Shown one piece after another: positions 1 to 42,113 of a stretch of 64,000 bases of DNA (position 1 is its first letter; every line of letters starts with the position of its first letter). The stretch spans positions 17,812,650-17,876,649 of the forward strand of contig NC_134026.1 in the NCBI RefSeq assembly GCF_964204645.1, given 5' to 3'. The stretch is from Tubulanus polymorphus (lineage: Eukaryota; Nemertea; Palaeonemertea; Tubulaniformes; Tubulanidae). The notes beneath the pieces are model-generated. The model ran no database searches, had not been told where the DNA came from, and worked only from the letters and a program-made list of their open reading frames with translations. Position numbers and translations under genes: made by a program.

Positions 1-1550
1 TACATTGTTACTACAAGGGTTTGAATGAATGGAACCTTTAGAAATGAGTACTGCTCAACTTCAGTAGGATGCCAGTGGAATGAAAACTGGATTACTATAT
101 ATATTTCTCTAACAAGAAAAAATTTTTCTTTTAATTGACCCGATGTTGGTTAGTGTAAACTTTTATTAAATTTATCTTTTATTAGAACTTTTTTGAATAA
201 TATCTTCGAAAGATTGATGAGAATTTTAAGACTTAACAAATGTTCATAATTCTAATATATCCTGAGAGAAGATGACATACCAGCATACCAGGTAAGCAAC
301 TAAAACTAAGAGAAAAAGCTTATGGATTCGTGACCAGGTACAACCACGAGATAATTGCTCATAGGTACAACACAGTACAAACTAACTGAAAGTTTACTCA
401 TCGGTTCATTAATCATATGGACACAGTTATAAAACAAATCAGAGGCTTTTATAAGTTTTTAAAATTTTGCAGGGCATTAAAAATTAACTGACGGAAAGTT
501 TATTGACTGACAGTGGTTGTGTAGGCAAGTATCTGTAGATATTACTACGTGTACCACCTGCACCACCTGCTCGAGTTGCGCGTTATCTAATACTGACACA
601 TATCACTATTCTGATGAATCGATGGGTGCTATTCTCATTTCTGTGCCGCAGTTAACAAAAAAAATACAGATAAATGGGTTCCAAAAAGGATCGCGGTGCG
701 GAAATCTACGATTTACGATCTTCAAGTTGGCTGAAGTCCAACTGTTAATAACTCGCAAACTAATCAACATGGGGGGGATTTTCAACAATGTAGAAGATCC
801 TAATTATTTTTCTTCAAAAGTGTAGATGAGAATTACTAATTTTATGGAGTTCATACCTTTTGAAATGTGCAGGGTTCCTAGTGGTAAGGCCAGGATAAAA
901 AGAAGTACTAAGAAGGACTTTGACTACAATTTTAGACCCAAAAGGAAGCATATTTTTGACTTGGAAAGAACTTTCCAGTAAAATGAGGGTGCATAAGGAA
1001 GCATTTTTGCAATGCCTTCACCAGTCGTATATTCCGGGGTAATTCTATAACACTTTCCTGTATATTCAATCTTACTAATAATTAACAGGCCTAAATATCA
1101 AATTTGGACTTTTTCATGATAAGGAAGGACTTAAGTCAAAAAGAAGGACAAAGTTGATGTTTGTCCAAACATTTTCCAAAAGAAGGACTTGGAAGGACTG
1201 CTGGAAACCTTGAGTGGGCAAAAAGCGCATTTTCTGGTACGATGAACCAGTTGACTTCACGCTGACTTCAGCATCCAGCGAAAATATTCACTCTTGAATG
1301 CAACAAGATTTCAAATCTGAATTTTCATTGCTTTTTACTTCTAAATCTGGAAATGTTTTGCTCTTTATTCACTCTTGCCTGTAACCATAGTAACAAGCAG
1401 CTGGAGTCCAGCGAAGTAGTGATGCTCTGTGTGAGTTTTACCACTTACAGCTGTCAGTATCAATTAAATAGTTTTTGATACTGGCTCTATGAGAGTGAAA
1501 TGCTGCGGTCATAACCACTAAAACACATTTCTAGGCCTTGTATTATAATT
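1..1550. other. intergenic region, no gene recognised
   Basis: This stretch lies beyond the 3' end of ABCD3. An open frame at 517..825 has no ATG start and contains a run of Thr/Cys residues. I recognise no domain in it and see no splice context, so it is not called as a gene. No tRNA, LTR or inverted-repeat structure was recognised. Confidence 0.5.
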
Positions 1551-2296
1551 AACTAGGGGTCCAGGGACACCATGCCCACTTGGGAAGTGGTTTCAAATGC
1601 TCAACAATCTAACGATTTCAATACATAACTCCCCCTAGTGACCAACACGTTATGGGCTACAACTTTCAAATAGAATATAGTAACACAATATGCTTAGGTA
1701 TCAATTTAATGTGGAAAAACTTTTACCCACCTACGAATGAGTACTGATGACACCAAGATGGCCACCAATTGCGTCATAATTGGCTGATCATAAATACCTG
1801 TCTCAGGTATAAAACATTCCTTTCCAAAGAATACCCATCACAAATTGCAATGAGAAATGGCAAACCAGTAGGAAGCTACAGGACCTAGAATTCTGGCCAA
1901 AATTGACATTTTTGGGCACTAAAAAGGTCATAGGACTGCCATCTTGAGTCAGATCGACCCAATTTTTCTCATGCTGATGGGCCCTTGGTAGATTCAAATA
2001 CAAACTAAAGATAGAGGTTATCGATCAAAGCATCTTCAAAATTTCCCTCGAAAACTTTGAAAAAGTGCTGATTTTGGCGAACAACAATGGCTGCCAGTCG
2101 GCCATCTTGAATCTGATAGGGTCAGTTTTTGGGCAAAAGATGTGTCTAGGGTAGATACATGTATAAACCAAATATCAAGACATTACCTTGAGGCGTCTTC
2201 AAAACTTCCCAAAATAACTGGATTCCGTCTACGGACGGACGGACGAAAAGTGAACGCAATAGCCCGCTGGGACTAAAGTCCCAAGTGGGCTAAAAA
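1551..2296 (+). mobile_element. tandem-core, hairpin-ended (pearl/Helentron-like) element, family 1, internally deleted
   Basis: The copy begins with the family-1 head (AACTAGGGGTCCAGGGACAC) and ends with a GGAC-rich microsatellite (about 2230..2250) followed by the terminal imperfect palindrome (AGCCCGCTGGGACT / AGTCCCAAGTGGGCT) and a run of A. Most tandem core units seen in longer copies are missing. The single-copy part (about 1720..2220) matches the other family-1 copies in order. Assignment to pearl/Helentron-like non-autonomous elements rests on architecture: ~160-bp tandem core, GGAC-type microsatellite, 3' hairpin. No Rep/helicase protein is present. Confidence 0.75.
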
Positions 2297-3628
2297 TGAA
2301 AGGAGCCAAGATTTATAACTGCATGCAAGTTTTTGAACTTAATTACGAAGTTGAAGCTACCAAAATTACTTAATCGTGTTAACAAGGAGTTAAGTAAGAA
2401 ACACGCTAGCAAAATGGACTCTAACAAGTCCGTAAAAATTGTTTAGTATGGCCATTATGTTGAACTGCCACTAGATGGCAGACTAGTTCAGCATGGATTA
2501 ACACTGGATTCTTTGTTCAATAGGAACCTCGTCATGACAACCCTAGATTTAACAATTTATCGGTTATTACAAAATTAGAAATCCATCCCAAATAGGACAA
2601 TTTTGATAATTTTGTATTGGATAAAACAAACTCTCGGTTTTAATTAAATAAACATATTTTCTAGTCCCTTGAAATTCATCGTAACTGGGTCCCATTATAG
2701 TTATAGCTTTTTTCAGTAAACTCTACTCAAGTCAGACCCGAGTTGGATGTTATGTACTTCATGTAATGCGTCACAAAAATGTTTCAACAAAAATCTGAAT
2801 AAAGCATTCATCTGAATTGATGTAATCTAATTTGAGCCAAGTCTACTGCATATTCTATTTTCCCTTTATACAGACCAACCAACAGATAACTTACAATTAC
2901 ATGTAATAACATGATTAACTAATTTATTACATCATAAATTCATAAAAATCTAAAATCTTGAATTTTCTTTTAATTGACAAGCATCCGTTATCGTTTAACT
3001 ATTACAAAGCCATAAAAAGTCACAAATTCCTGTTTAAATCAATTATACATTTTATAATAGATAATACAGTACATAATATTATACAGTACAGTAGTAGACC
3101 ATTTTAACTACCCTTAAAATATAGGCCTAAAACGTAATGCCAAATAAGTATGCGTCAACAGCCTCAGACATTAGTTATTTTATCACCACAAGTGATTGTC
3201 AAGATTTTGTCCAACAATGGTGAATGTCTTATGGGGTGGAGATGATTTTAGTTCCTGTAATAACTAGTTAAAATCAATTATCAAATAGGGCCTAGTTGAA
3301 TTCTAACTCGGAACTTAATTGGTAATGACATCTTTCACAAACAAACATTTTGATAGAGGATACACAGCACATGATTGGTTATCACAGATGTTCTTGTACC
3401 TTGAAGTGTTCCATAACGTACAGGGATCAAACTCCCTGAACTAACAACCTCAGTGATAACATGGGTGAACATTTGAAATATTAGAATTTTGATACCAGTT
3501 AACAAATCTTCACTGATGCAATACGTAGTCTTGTATCGACACATACCATTAACATTTACGTCTACATGGTAGTATGATCATAATTGTGTTGAATTTATCA
3601 CAGCTGAATCAAAAAGTTTTGATTAAGT
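2297..3628. other. ABCD3 3' flank with a short MITE-like repeat
   Basis: Non-coding sequence downstream of the ABCD3 stop. About 2713..2850 begins with AGTAAACTCTACTCAAGTC and ends with a loosely complementary GAGCCAAGTCTACTG, resembling the short inverted-repeat family seen at 12922..13395. Plus-strand TTTATT near 2931 would read AATAAA on the ABCD3 strand and is a possible distal poly(A) signal, unproven. Confidence 0.4.
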
Positions 3629-33871
<30,243 letters not shown>

Positions 33872-34708
33872 GGTGATCTGATTCTACGAGCGTAAATAGA
33901 TTTATTGTTACAGCGTGTTAGGTCCTGTGTTGTTTATTATCAATTCCATATACCCAGTACTACAAAAGTACGAGCAAAAGTAAATTTCAGTCCTGTCAAA
34001 AAACCCGGAAGTATATCTACGGTTCGGACGTATGGTAAATATCGGAAAAGGGTAGCACCGAGAATATCCAAATCAGGGCATTCATCGCGGCATAACACCG
34101 CATATCAAAACCGGACCTTCTTCACCCGTCAAGGGATTCGAACCCACTACGCTAAAGCTGTTCTCCGACGAGTCGTTGGAGTCGTTACTAGCCGACCAGA
34201 ATCCGGTCGTACCAATCACAGCGCTTGTAACAAACCGTCAGTAGACTTATGTTGGTTTTCCCGTTAAATGGACCAATCAGCGAACGTTTTACCGAACAAG
34301 GAAGTATTTCGCAAATCGATATATGACGTCATGCGCAACAGCGCCAGTAATGGAATCACGCTTCGTGAGGCCAGGGGGGCTGGTGGAAGCGAGTTCGGGA
34401 GTGATACTGGCAAGCGAGGATGAAACCGGACAGGAATCCGTGTCGCGGCACTTGGCAGGAGTCCCGAATTATCCATATCAGGGAATTATTGAATTATCGC
34501 TATACCTGCACTATTCAACGAAATAAATTACATTTATGATACAAAGATAAACTTTTGATTCCGAATATCTTTGATAGTGCTGTCACAGAACTAATTTATT
34601 ACTACTATTAGACGTTTTTAGAAATTATAATTTTGGTTGACCTGACTTCTGCATTAGTAGGCCTTCGCAACATGGGTTTATTTTCTTAAGGTATGGGATA
34701 GAATAGTC
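33872..34708. promoter_or_regulatory. ABCD3 5' flank / probable promoter region
   Basis: Sequence directly upstream of the ABCD3 start codon. A perfect CRE-like octamer TGACGTCA lies at about 34325, followed by an NRF1-like TGCGCA, about 450 bases upstream of the ATG. A tRNA B-box-like GGTTCGAATCCC (minus strand) occurs near 34135. Open frames here (for example 33905..34267) show no recognisable protein. Promoter function is inferred from position only. Confidence 0.35.
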
Positions 34709-35390
34709 TGAATACCAGTCGTTGTTAACGGTTCCGTACAACGTCTGACGCTAAAAAGTATCATATAGAGGTTAACTCCTGTTAATTGCAATGCAACAAC
34801 TGATTTTAGTGTCAAATCAAACCTTTGTATTAAAATAAATAAATTAGTTACCTTGTTGACTTTGAAAACGAGTTTTATAATAAGATTTTTGAAGATTTAA
34901 ATCGCGAACCGGAGAATTTATTGATTTGATTTGAATTGATTGCCACTATCGGGTTTCCAATACGGACTAAATTAATAAAATGTGAAAATTCAATATGTCT
35001 CTCTAAAATTACTCTAAATATTATTTTTTTGTTGATAAAACGCATAAATTTTGGTCAATTTTAACCTTAATAATTTGAAACAAGAATAATATCTGCATTG
35101 GCACCAAGTTTAAGTTCGAATCCGTAATTTACACTCCCATCATGCACCACGAAAAGCCGCCATATTTGTTATGTTGCTTCACTTCAACTGTTTTTTGAGG
35201 CGACTAGTCAAAAGTTTTGAGCTACTACGATCGTCAAAAGCTACTTAGGATTACAAATTTATGCACAAACAATAGTTAACTTCCATCTGATTACAGAACA
35301 GTCAGTTTGAGGTAAGTTGATGGTGCTTTAAGGGGTGAAATAGACGCTCAAAGCCTCGTCCCTCAAAATGAGGGACGAAAATTAACCTTA
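34709..35390 (-). mobile_element. internal copy of the 54144-type (MULE-like) element, segment 1
   Basis: In reverse orientation this matches 54517..55115 over its whole length (shared blocks: GGTTAACTCCTG, TGCAATGCAACAACTGATTT, CGATTTAAATC region, CACTCCCA(C/T)CATGCA). The match then continues after two nested insertions. The terminal inverted repeats seen in the other copy are absent here. Confidence 0.75.
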
Positions 35391-36370
35391 CCCCTGTGAA
35401 GCTGGCTCCCGGTTCCCGGTTCCTTATTCGGCTCCCGATTCAAAATGCTTTTGAACCGGGAGCCGAATCGGGAACCGGGAACCGGGAGCCGGCTACTGGT
35501 TCAGCTCCCGATTCAAAATGCTGTTGAACCGGGAGCCGAATCTGGAACCGGGAACCGGGAGCCAGCTACTGGTTCAGCTCCCGATTCAAAATGCTTTTGA
35601 ACCGGGAGCCGAATCGGGAACCGGGAGCCGGCTACTGGTTCAGCTCCCGATTCAAAATGTGAAGCTGGCTACTTATTCGCCAGGTGGCGCTGGTGTACAC
35701 TGTGCTGTAGTCCAGACATTTTACGTAACTATGTCTACTCTGCTGATAAACAAACTCGACCTCGACCTTGACAAGAAATCGCCAGGTGTGGCGCGAGCCA
35801 ATCCAGACGTCTAAACACGATTGCGTATGCGACCGCGAGACTCGCGGTCAGCTGTATGTAGCTATACGTCAGTAAGCTGCGTCTATTAATAACATAACTT
35901 GGTTTAAGAACGTGCGTATTGCTCGGTCGTTTTTCTCGTCACCAATCGACTTCTTCATATGTTATTCGCCTCTTTAATCATTTAATCAATAAACCATCGA
36001 TTGTTCCCGAGCTATAGGGTATTGATTAGTCAGCACTGAAAGGGTTAACAAGAGAGAAAGTTTCTAACGAAAGTTATCGAATCCCCAAGACAACAATATC
36101 TGCAAGCCCATGAAATTGTAAGATATAAAATAAACAGACGCTTTCTGCCTACCGTATAAATCACCCTTCATGCAGGGTAAATCCATTGTCGAAGATGAAA
36201 AAACAATCACTTCAATATTCTATTAAACTTAATATTTTCCTATCTATCAAATTCCATAGAAAAAAGACCGGGAATCGGGAGCCGGAACCGATTCGGCTCC
36301 CGATTCAAAATCCTTTTGAATCGGGAGCCGAATAAGGAACCGGGAACCGGGAGCCAGCTTCACAGGGGTA
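35391..36370. mobile_element. 980-bp palindromic terminal-inverted-repeat element nested in the MULE-like copy
   Basis: It starts CCCCTGTGAAGCTGGCTCCC and ends with the inverse, followed by TA. TTAACCTTA precedes it and TTAGCCTTA follows, consistent with a 7-9 bp target duplication. The homologous uninterrupted site in the other copy (near 54520, reverse strand) reads straight through this point. The left end contains about three units of a GC-rich, self-complementary minisatellite (GGGAGCCGAATC / GATTCGGCTCCC, 35400..35660). The interior is single-copy and non-coding. Confidence 0.75.
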
Positions 36371-36398
36371 TTAGCCTTATATGAGCACTTTCGCCCTA

Positions 36399-38240
36399 CT
36401 AACACAGCCAAGGATAAAGCCAACATCCTCAACCAACAATTCAAGTCTGCCTTCACAAAACAAAGTTGCATGACCAAAGAGGAAATCCAAGCCAAAGTTA
36501 AAATGGATGGAATCTTTCCAAAAATGGGGGATATAAACATACAAACTCGAGGAGTGGAGCAGTTGTTAAAAAATCTAAAACCAGGGAAAGCAGCTGGACC
36601 AGATAACATCAAACCTCGGATCCTGAAAGAACTTGCCACGGATGTAGCCCCCATTCTCACATTAATATATCAAAGATCCTACAATAACTCGGAAGTACCG
36701 GAGGACTGGCGGAATGCAAATGTCACCCCAGTTTATAAAAAAGGTGATAAATTTAATGCAATCAACTATCGACCGATATCATTAACATGTGTCTGTTGTA
36801 AAATGATGGAACATATCATCACCTCTAACATCATGAACCACGGAGAGCGACAAGGAATCCTCTACCCACTTCAACATGGTTTTCGTAGAGGCCTCTCCTG
36901 TGAAACACAACTGGCAGAATTTATTGATGATGTAACATCCAACATAGACAACAGAAAACAAACGGACTGCATTGTGATGGATTTCAGTAAAGCCTTCGAT
37001 AAAGTCAGCCACCAGCTACTCGTACACAAACTTGACCACTATGGGGTCTCCGGCAAAACAAATGCATGGATTGAGGCATTCCTTTCATGAAGAAAACAGG
37101 CAGTCGTTATTGAAGGAGAGTCATCTGAAACAGTGGATGTTGAATCAGGAGTTCCACAAGGATCGGTTTTAGGCCCAAGTCTATTCCTCTTCTACATAAA
37201 TAACATACCGCTGAATATAACATCTAAAATACGACTTTTTGCTGATGACACCATTGCCTACCTAGTTGTCTCTTCACAGAAACACGCAGAAGTGCTGCAA
37301 TACGACCTCGATCTCCTCACTGAATGGGAAACTAAATGGAACATGGAATTTAACACAGACAAGTGCCATGTCCTCAGTATCACAAGAGGACGTCCCCACG
37401 AATACACCTATAAGCTCCGAGGTCATATCCTATCACATGTACAGACAGCAAAGTACCTAGGTGTAACCATCACCAACAATTTGAAATGGACACCTCATAT
37501 TGAAGAACTTTGCAAAAAGGCAAATCGAACGATTGGATTTCTGAAAAGGAATGTTAACATAAACTCGATACATGTGAAGGACACAGCTTACAGATCACTG
37601 GTCAGACCCATAGTAGAATATGCGAGTAGTGTCTTGGACCCATATCTCCAGACTGACATACACCGATTGGAGATGATCCAACATCGAGCTGCAAGATATG
37701 TCACAAATCGTCACCACAATAGATCCAGTGTAACAGATATGTTGTCCCACCTACAATGGCAGTCACTACAGGAAAGAAGAAGACAGGCCAGACTCACACT
37801 ATTGTATAAACTCGCCAACGAACAAACTTTGGTTGATACGAGCACACGCCTGGTTCCACCTGTTCGTAAAACTAGAGAATCGCACTCGAAAGCTTTCCAA
37901 GTCAAGTTCTCCCGTACTGAAATCAAACGACAATCCTTCTATACCAGAACAGTCAGGGATTGGAACGCTCTACCTGCAGATACTGTGTCAGCGGAGAGTA
38001 CGTATCAAAGCTTTTAAGACTCTTCTCTCCCACACCGCTTAGCTTAAAAACTCTTATTATTATTATTATTATTATTACTATTATTATTATTATTACTATT
38101 ATTATTATTATCATCATTATTATTATATTAATACTAAATTTATTAGTAATGTCTGTATATATTTATTTGCGCACACCTACACTGTGTTTCATCAACCAGT
38201 TGATGTTGACAGATATCGGAAGAAGAAGAAGACAATAGAC
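36399..38240 (+). pseudogene. 5'-truncated non-LTR retrotransposon reverse transcriptase (LINE, Jockey/CR1-like), with in-frame stop
   Basis: The frame open from about 36400 to 38017 encodes the RT half of a non-LTR ORF2. Motifs in order: LKPGKAAGPD, ANVTPVYKKGDK, NYRPISLTCV, QHGFRRGLSCETQL, MDFSKAFDKV, SGVPQGSVLGP, the catalytic LFADDT, then the C-terminal YLGVTI, WTPHIEEL, FLKRN, RAARYV and WNALPADTV. A single TGA at 37088..37090 interrupts it after AFLS, and the last few codons seem frameshifted. The endonuclease domain is missing (5' truncation). A TTA-rich tract follows at 38054..38137, and GAA repeats precede the 3' junction near 38240. It is inserted into the MULE-like copy, whose sequence resumes at 38241. 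Confidence 0.85.
38054..38137. repeat. (TTA)n microsatellite in the LINE 3' region
   Basis: ATT/TTA trinucleotide repeats with occasional C substitutions, just after the RT frame. Confidence 0.9.
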
Positions 38241-38290
38241 GTTGTTTCAGGAACAACGGCTAGGCACTAAGAGACTAGGGATAGAAGTGT
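38241..38290 (-). mobile_element. internal copy of the 54144-type element, resumed after the LINE
   Basis: GTTGTTTCAGGAACAACGGC and the following 'GACTAGGG' match the reverse of the region near 54475 (GCCGTCGTTCCACAAACAAC), continuing the match that stopped at about 36398. Confidence 0.65.
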
Positions 38291-38852
38291 ACACTTCTAT
38301 GGTATGGGCAATTTATCGATCGATTTTCAGTTCCTCATGCACTATCCAACAGTGAATCTAAATAATAGTTGACAATTGTTATACAATTTGACTAATTTAT
38401 TTTTGATGCAGTAATTGTTTATATCTTTAAGTACGGTTATGTGTTTTTCTTTCGAGTAATAGGTTCAGTCTTAATTCATCCGCTAGACCACGTGGGTTTA
38501 TTATTGTTATTGTTTACGTCTAGCGAAAAATATGGTCTGCGCATGCGCCGGTCTCTTGTGAAAAATAAATTCGCGACCGGACAGTGCTGCCACACGTCAG
38601 TACTTTTCGTAATGGTGGTTGTCAATCCGTAGAGTCTGTTCGCTTGCAAATTCCCCGAATCTTTCTTCAAAATGTCATCATTATGGTCCCGAACTCTTCC
38701 ACCAAAGTTGAAGACGATGAATTGGAATGTACAGAAGGGTTAGTGTGTTGCAGGATTCTATTTTACTTTACTTTCTTGTCTGACCATATTCGTCAAAGGC
38801 GAATCTATGTCAATGTGGAGCCGCCGGCCGGCAGGCCTGGCTGGCACAGTCA
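38291..38852. other. intergenic region, nothing recognised
   Basis: No protein domain, RNA gene or inverted repeat was recognised here. The open frames at 38441..38632 and 38584..38895 have no known domains. Confidence 0.4.
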
Positions 38853-38859
38853 CTTGAAT

Positions 38860-40792
38860 CACAGGCACTTGAATATGGGCTTTGATAATGGATAAATATT
38901 TGATAATTCACCAGCGATACGTTGTTCCTACTTCGATAGATCCGCCATGTTATATAATAAATTTACCCATGATGCAACGCGCGCCCGTCATTTAGCTATA
39001 CTATACAGAAAGGCTGGAAACGATCCTATCTCCGTAATGCTTAAATCTACCCGCAGTTATCGGGACAGCCGAACACTGCCGATGATTGCCGAAGTACGTC
39101 CCAAGGTGTCAATGTTTATCCTGAAATATAAGGAGCGCCCATAATTTCAATTGTAGATAATTTTTTTGGAAACTGACTTTTTGGAAATTGACACTGTTTT
39201 AGCTCCATTAAAGATTTTAAATGGCAACAAAATTGAATTTTTGACGCCTTATAAAACGTTACCATTATGAAACCTAAACAATGCTAACCATTCAGCGTCA
39301 TTTTACAAACGACAACCGTAAATCGATGTGCAAAACGTCACAGGTTTATGTGTACACATACAAGCGATTTGGCAAAATATTATTGATAAAGATGTAGAAT
39401 GGCTCCCGTGATTATATAATGACCTCTATTTGAACGTCGGAATGTTATATTGCATTGAATATCATGAGAAGACGTATTGTAATAGTAAAGGATGTATGAT
39501 TATATCAGGAGCGGCAGGCATAAATAGAAATGATAAGTAAATCGGATTATTCGGTTAAATGGCGGATGTATACACGATTTGGAAGTCTGATATAAAAGTC
39601 AGACCCTGTCATGGGGATGCTAGTGGAATGACGAAGCTATCTACGATCTGAGTAGGGCCGGCGTGAATTTCATCGGCGGCTACAAGCGGTCTATATAAAA
39701 ACGTGTAAACATATAATTTCAATATTCAAATGTTTTAGAAAATATGTTCGATATTAGGGGTATGCAGGTTTCATGAGATTAGCAATTTATAATGGCATAG
39801 CTGTCATATACGGCTCCGCGTCCACTGATGGCATGTGTATAAGGTGACAATTCAATTCAATACTTTATTGATCCTTATTACATTGAAATTCCAGGATAAA
39901 ATTCCCAAATTCAATAAAGTTACAAATTTTAAACTAAGAAAATACAAAATACAAGACACATGGGTAATTCATACAGAATAACATGAATAAGTTATTTAAA
40001 TGACGATGTCTACTTCAACCCAGACTCAAGTCTAGGATATCGAGTGACAGCCAAACCAGGCCCCTGGACCGGGCCGGCTGGCTACACAATATGCTCGAAG
40101 TCATGATGAAGCAGACATCAGAAGAGCTCTTTCTTCAACCATGGAGGCAATGAAGTTTCAGAGAAGCTTAGAGCAAAAGTGAATCGAAGTCGGTCACAAG
40201 TTGACAATTTTTTTTAATTAGACCAGTCGAAGACTGTATCATCGCCAAATCTCATAATTCCCCAAATTTCTTAAAACTTTGATTTCAAATTTGCAATTCC
40301 ACATTAGCTTATCCCAGAAATTCTACATTTTTTCGCAGGCGTCAAATAATTTATCAAAGTTAATTTTCTTGTTTTTAATTAGACCAGTCGAAGACTGTAT
40401 CATCTACCTAATCGCCAAATTTCATAATTCCCCAAATTTCTTAAAACTTCGATTTCAAATTTGCAATTCCACATTAGCTTATCCCAGAAATTCTACATTT
40501 TTTCGCAGGCGTCAAATAATTTATTAAAGTTAATTTTCTTGTTGAAAATTCGCGATGCCTCTTCGGGATTGCTGTGACGTCATCTGTCCCGATAACTGCG
40601 GGTAGATTTAAGCATTACGGAGATAGGATCGTTTCCAGCCTTTCTGTATAGTATAGCTAAACGACGGGCGCGCGTTGCATCATGGGTAAATATATTATAA
40701 AACATGGCGGATCTATCGAAGTAGGAACAACGTATCGCTGGTGAATTATCAAATATTTATCCATTATCAAAGCCCATATTCAAGTGCCTGTG
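38860..40792. mobile_element. 1933-bp DNA element with 209-bp terminal inverted repeats and 7-bp target duplication
   Basis: 38860..39068 and 40584..40792 are near-perfect inverted repeats of equal length (outer end CACAGGCACTTGAATATGGG). The heptamer CTTGAAT directly flanks both ends (38853..38859 and 40793..40799). The interior is non-coding and holds a 162-bp tandem duplication, so it is non-autonomous. A 7-bp duplication does not point clearly to a superfamily; P or hAT (8 bp) are the nearest, and this is unresolved. Confidence 0.85.
40212..40541. repeat. tandem duplication, two ~162-bp units
   Basis: Each unit begins TTTTAATTAGACCAGTCGAA and ends AAAGTTAATTTTCTTG. They differ by a few substitutions and an 8-bp insertion ('CTACCTAA') in the second. 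They lie inside the 1933-bp element. Confidence 0.9.
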
Positions 40793-40799
40793 CTTGAAT

Positions 40800-41845
40800 A
40801 TGGGCTTTCATTATGGTTGATAAATCATTAGTGATACATGTTCACTCAGAACCTTAGTGTCAGTGGTATATTGCTATTGCGACCCTGGCCTAGTCAGTGA
40901 CCTGACTGTGGTTTAGTTTCACAATTGGATATTTTCACAAACCGCAGTCAGGAATGGGAACGTCATTTTTCAATGAAATCTTCGTGAGTCATTCTGACTC
41001 ACGAGTAATTTGCCTGGCATTTGCTAGTCTTTTGAGATATCCGTTTAATTTTTGTTGCAATCAAGGCACAACAGATTTGTAGTTTGTTTGAAACCTATAA
41101 CAGCTCACCTGACGATCTTAATCCATGTGCAAATCGGTCGTAAAGTGAGAGTAAATTTCCATCGAGTCAACTGCGGCCATTTTGAAAACTCCTGGAGAAC
41201 GTAGCGGCCGTGGCAGATAGTGGCGCTCTAAGATCAAAACGCCCGCGAGAAACGGTATTAGCTTGGCTGAAATGTCGATGATAGTAATGGTAATAATCTT
41301 TATTGATGCGAATAGTTTGGGGAAGCTTTGTCGCTCTTCAGGCAAATGACTGTTGCATGTGGTAAACATATTTATTAATGGGAACAGGTTTTTTAATGAT
41401 TTTCAACAATGTAAATGACATAACTATATTTATTGTATGTCAATTAAGTATCTGAACGGCAATCAAAAATGGTAATTGATTATTAGTGCAACAAAGAATT
41501 TAAAATCATCGCGATATGTGTCGATGCGCTAATCCTGTTAGATAAAACTAATGAAATAAACGATATATAGATAAGTGATGAATCATTCATAATACGACCG
41601 ATATTGCATACACAAAATGAACGCCAATTTAACCGTTCATTGTTTTAACTAAACTTCTTCGAATTTCCAATTTAGTGCTATATCTCTTTAAAAGTTTTTT
41701 CACAGTCGAGCCATTTGCCAACACCTTATAACGATATTCCGGGAACGATCGATGGCAGCGCTCCTGCTGGGCTTCTATGCATGTCTACACATATAATTTC
41801 TTTGCAAAAGATCACTTTCCATTGAAAGTATTTACAAGCATTTAC
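40800..41845. other. flank of the transposase-like gene, nothing firmly recognised
   Basis: The 3'-most exon(s) of the decayed gene at 41846..47588 should lie here or be missing; none was recognised. No inverted repeat matching the far end of the helicase gene was found. Confidence 0.3.
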
Positions 41846-42113
41846 CTTGTATTTCTTCGCCAAACGGTTTGGGAAAAAAGTGCTTTGCAGATTTGGCAAG
41901 GTGGACAAACGTTGCATGCAAATGAACCGCGATCTGGTATATATCTAGAAAGGTCCTCCTGCTGAAACATCACAACGAATTTTCGGATATCCGCTTCGAA
42001 GTTATCCTTTCGACCGCACCACTTTTGAAATTCTTTTTCTGTTACCGTTGATACATACGTAGCATCAAGCGCACGACCGAACTCTCCGACCATGCGGCTC
42101 TACCTTTCTACGG

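Noticed and set aside
517-825. 102-codon plus-strand frame with a Thr/Cys run
   Set aside because: Non-ATG start, no domain, no splice context, low-complexity segment; likely chance.
38947-39144. 65-codon plus-strand frame
   Set aside because: It lies mostly in the left 209-bp inverted terminus and has no domain.
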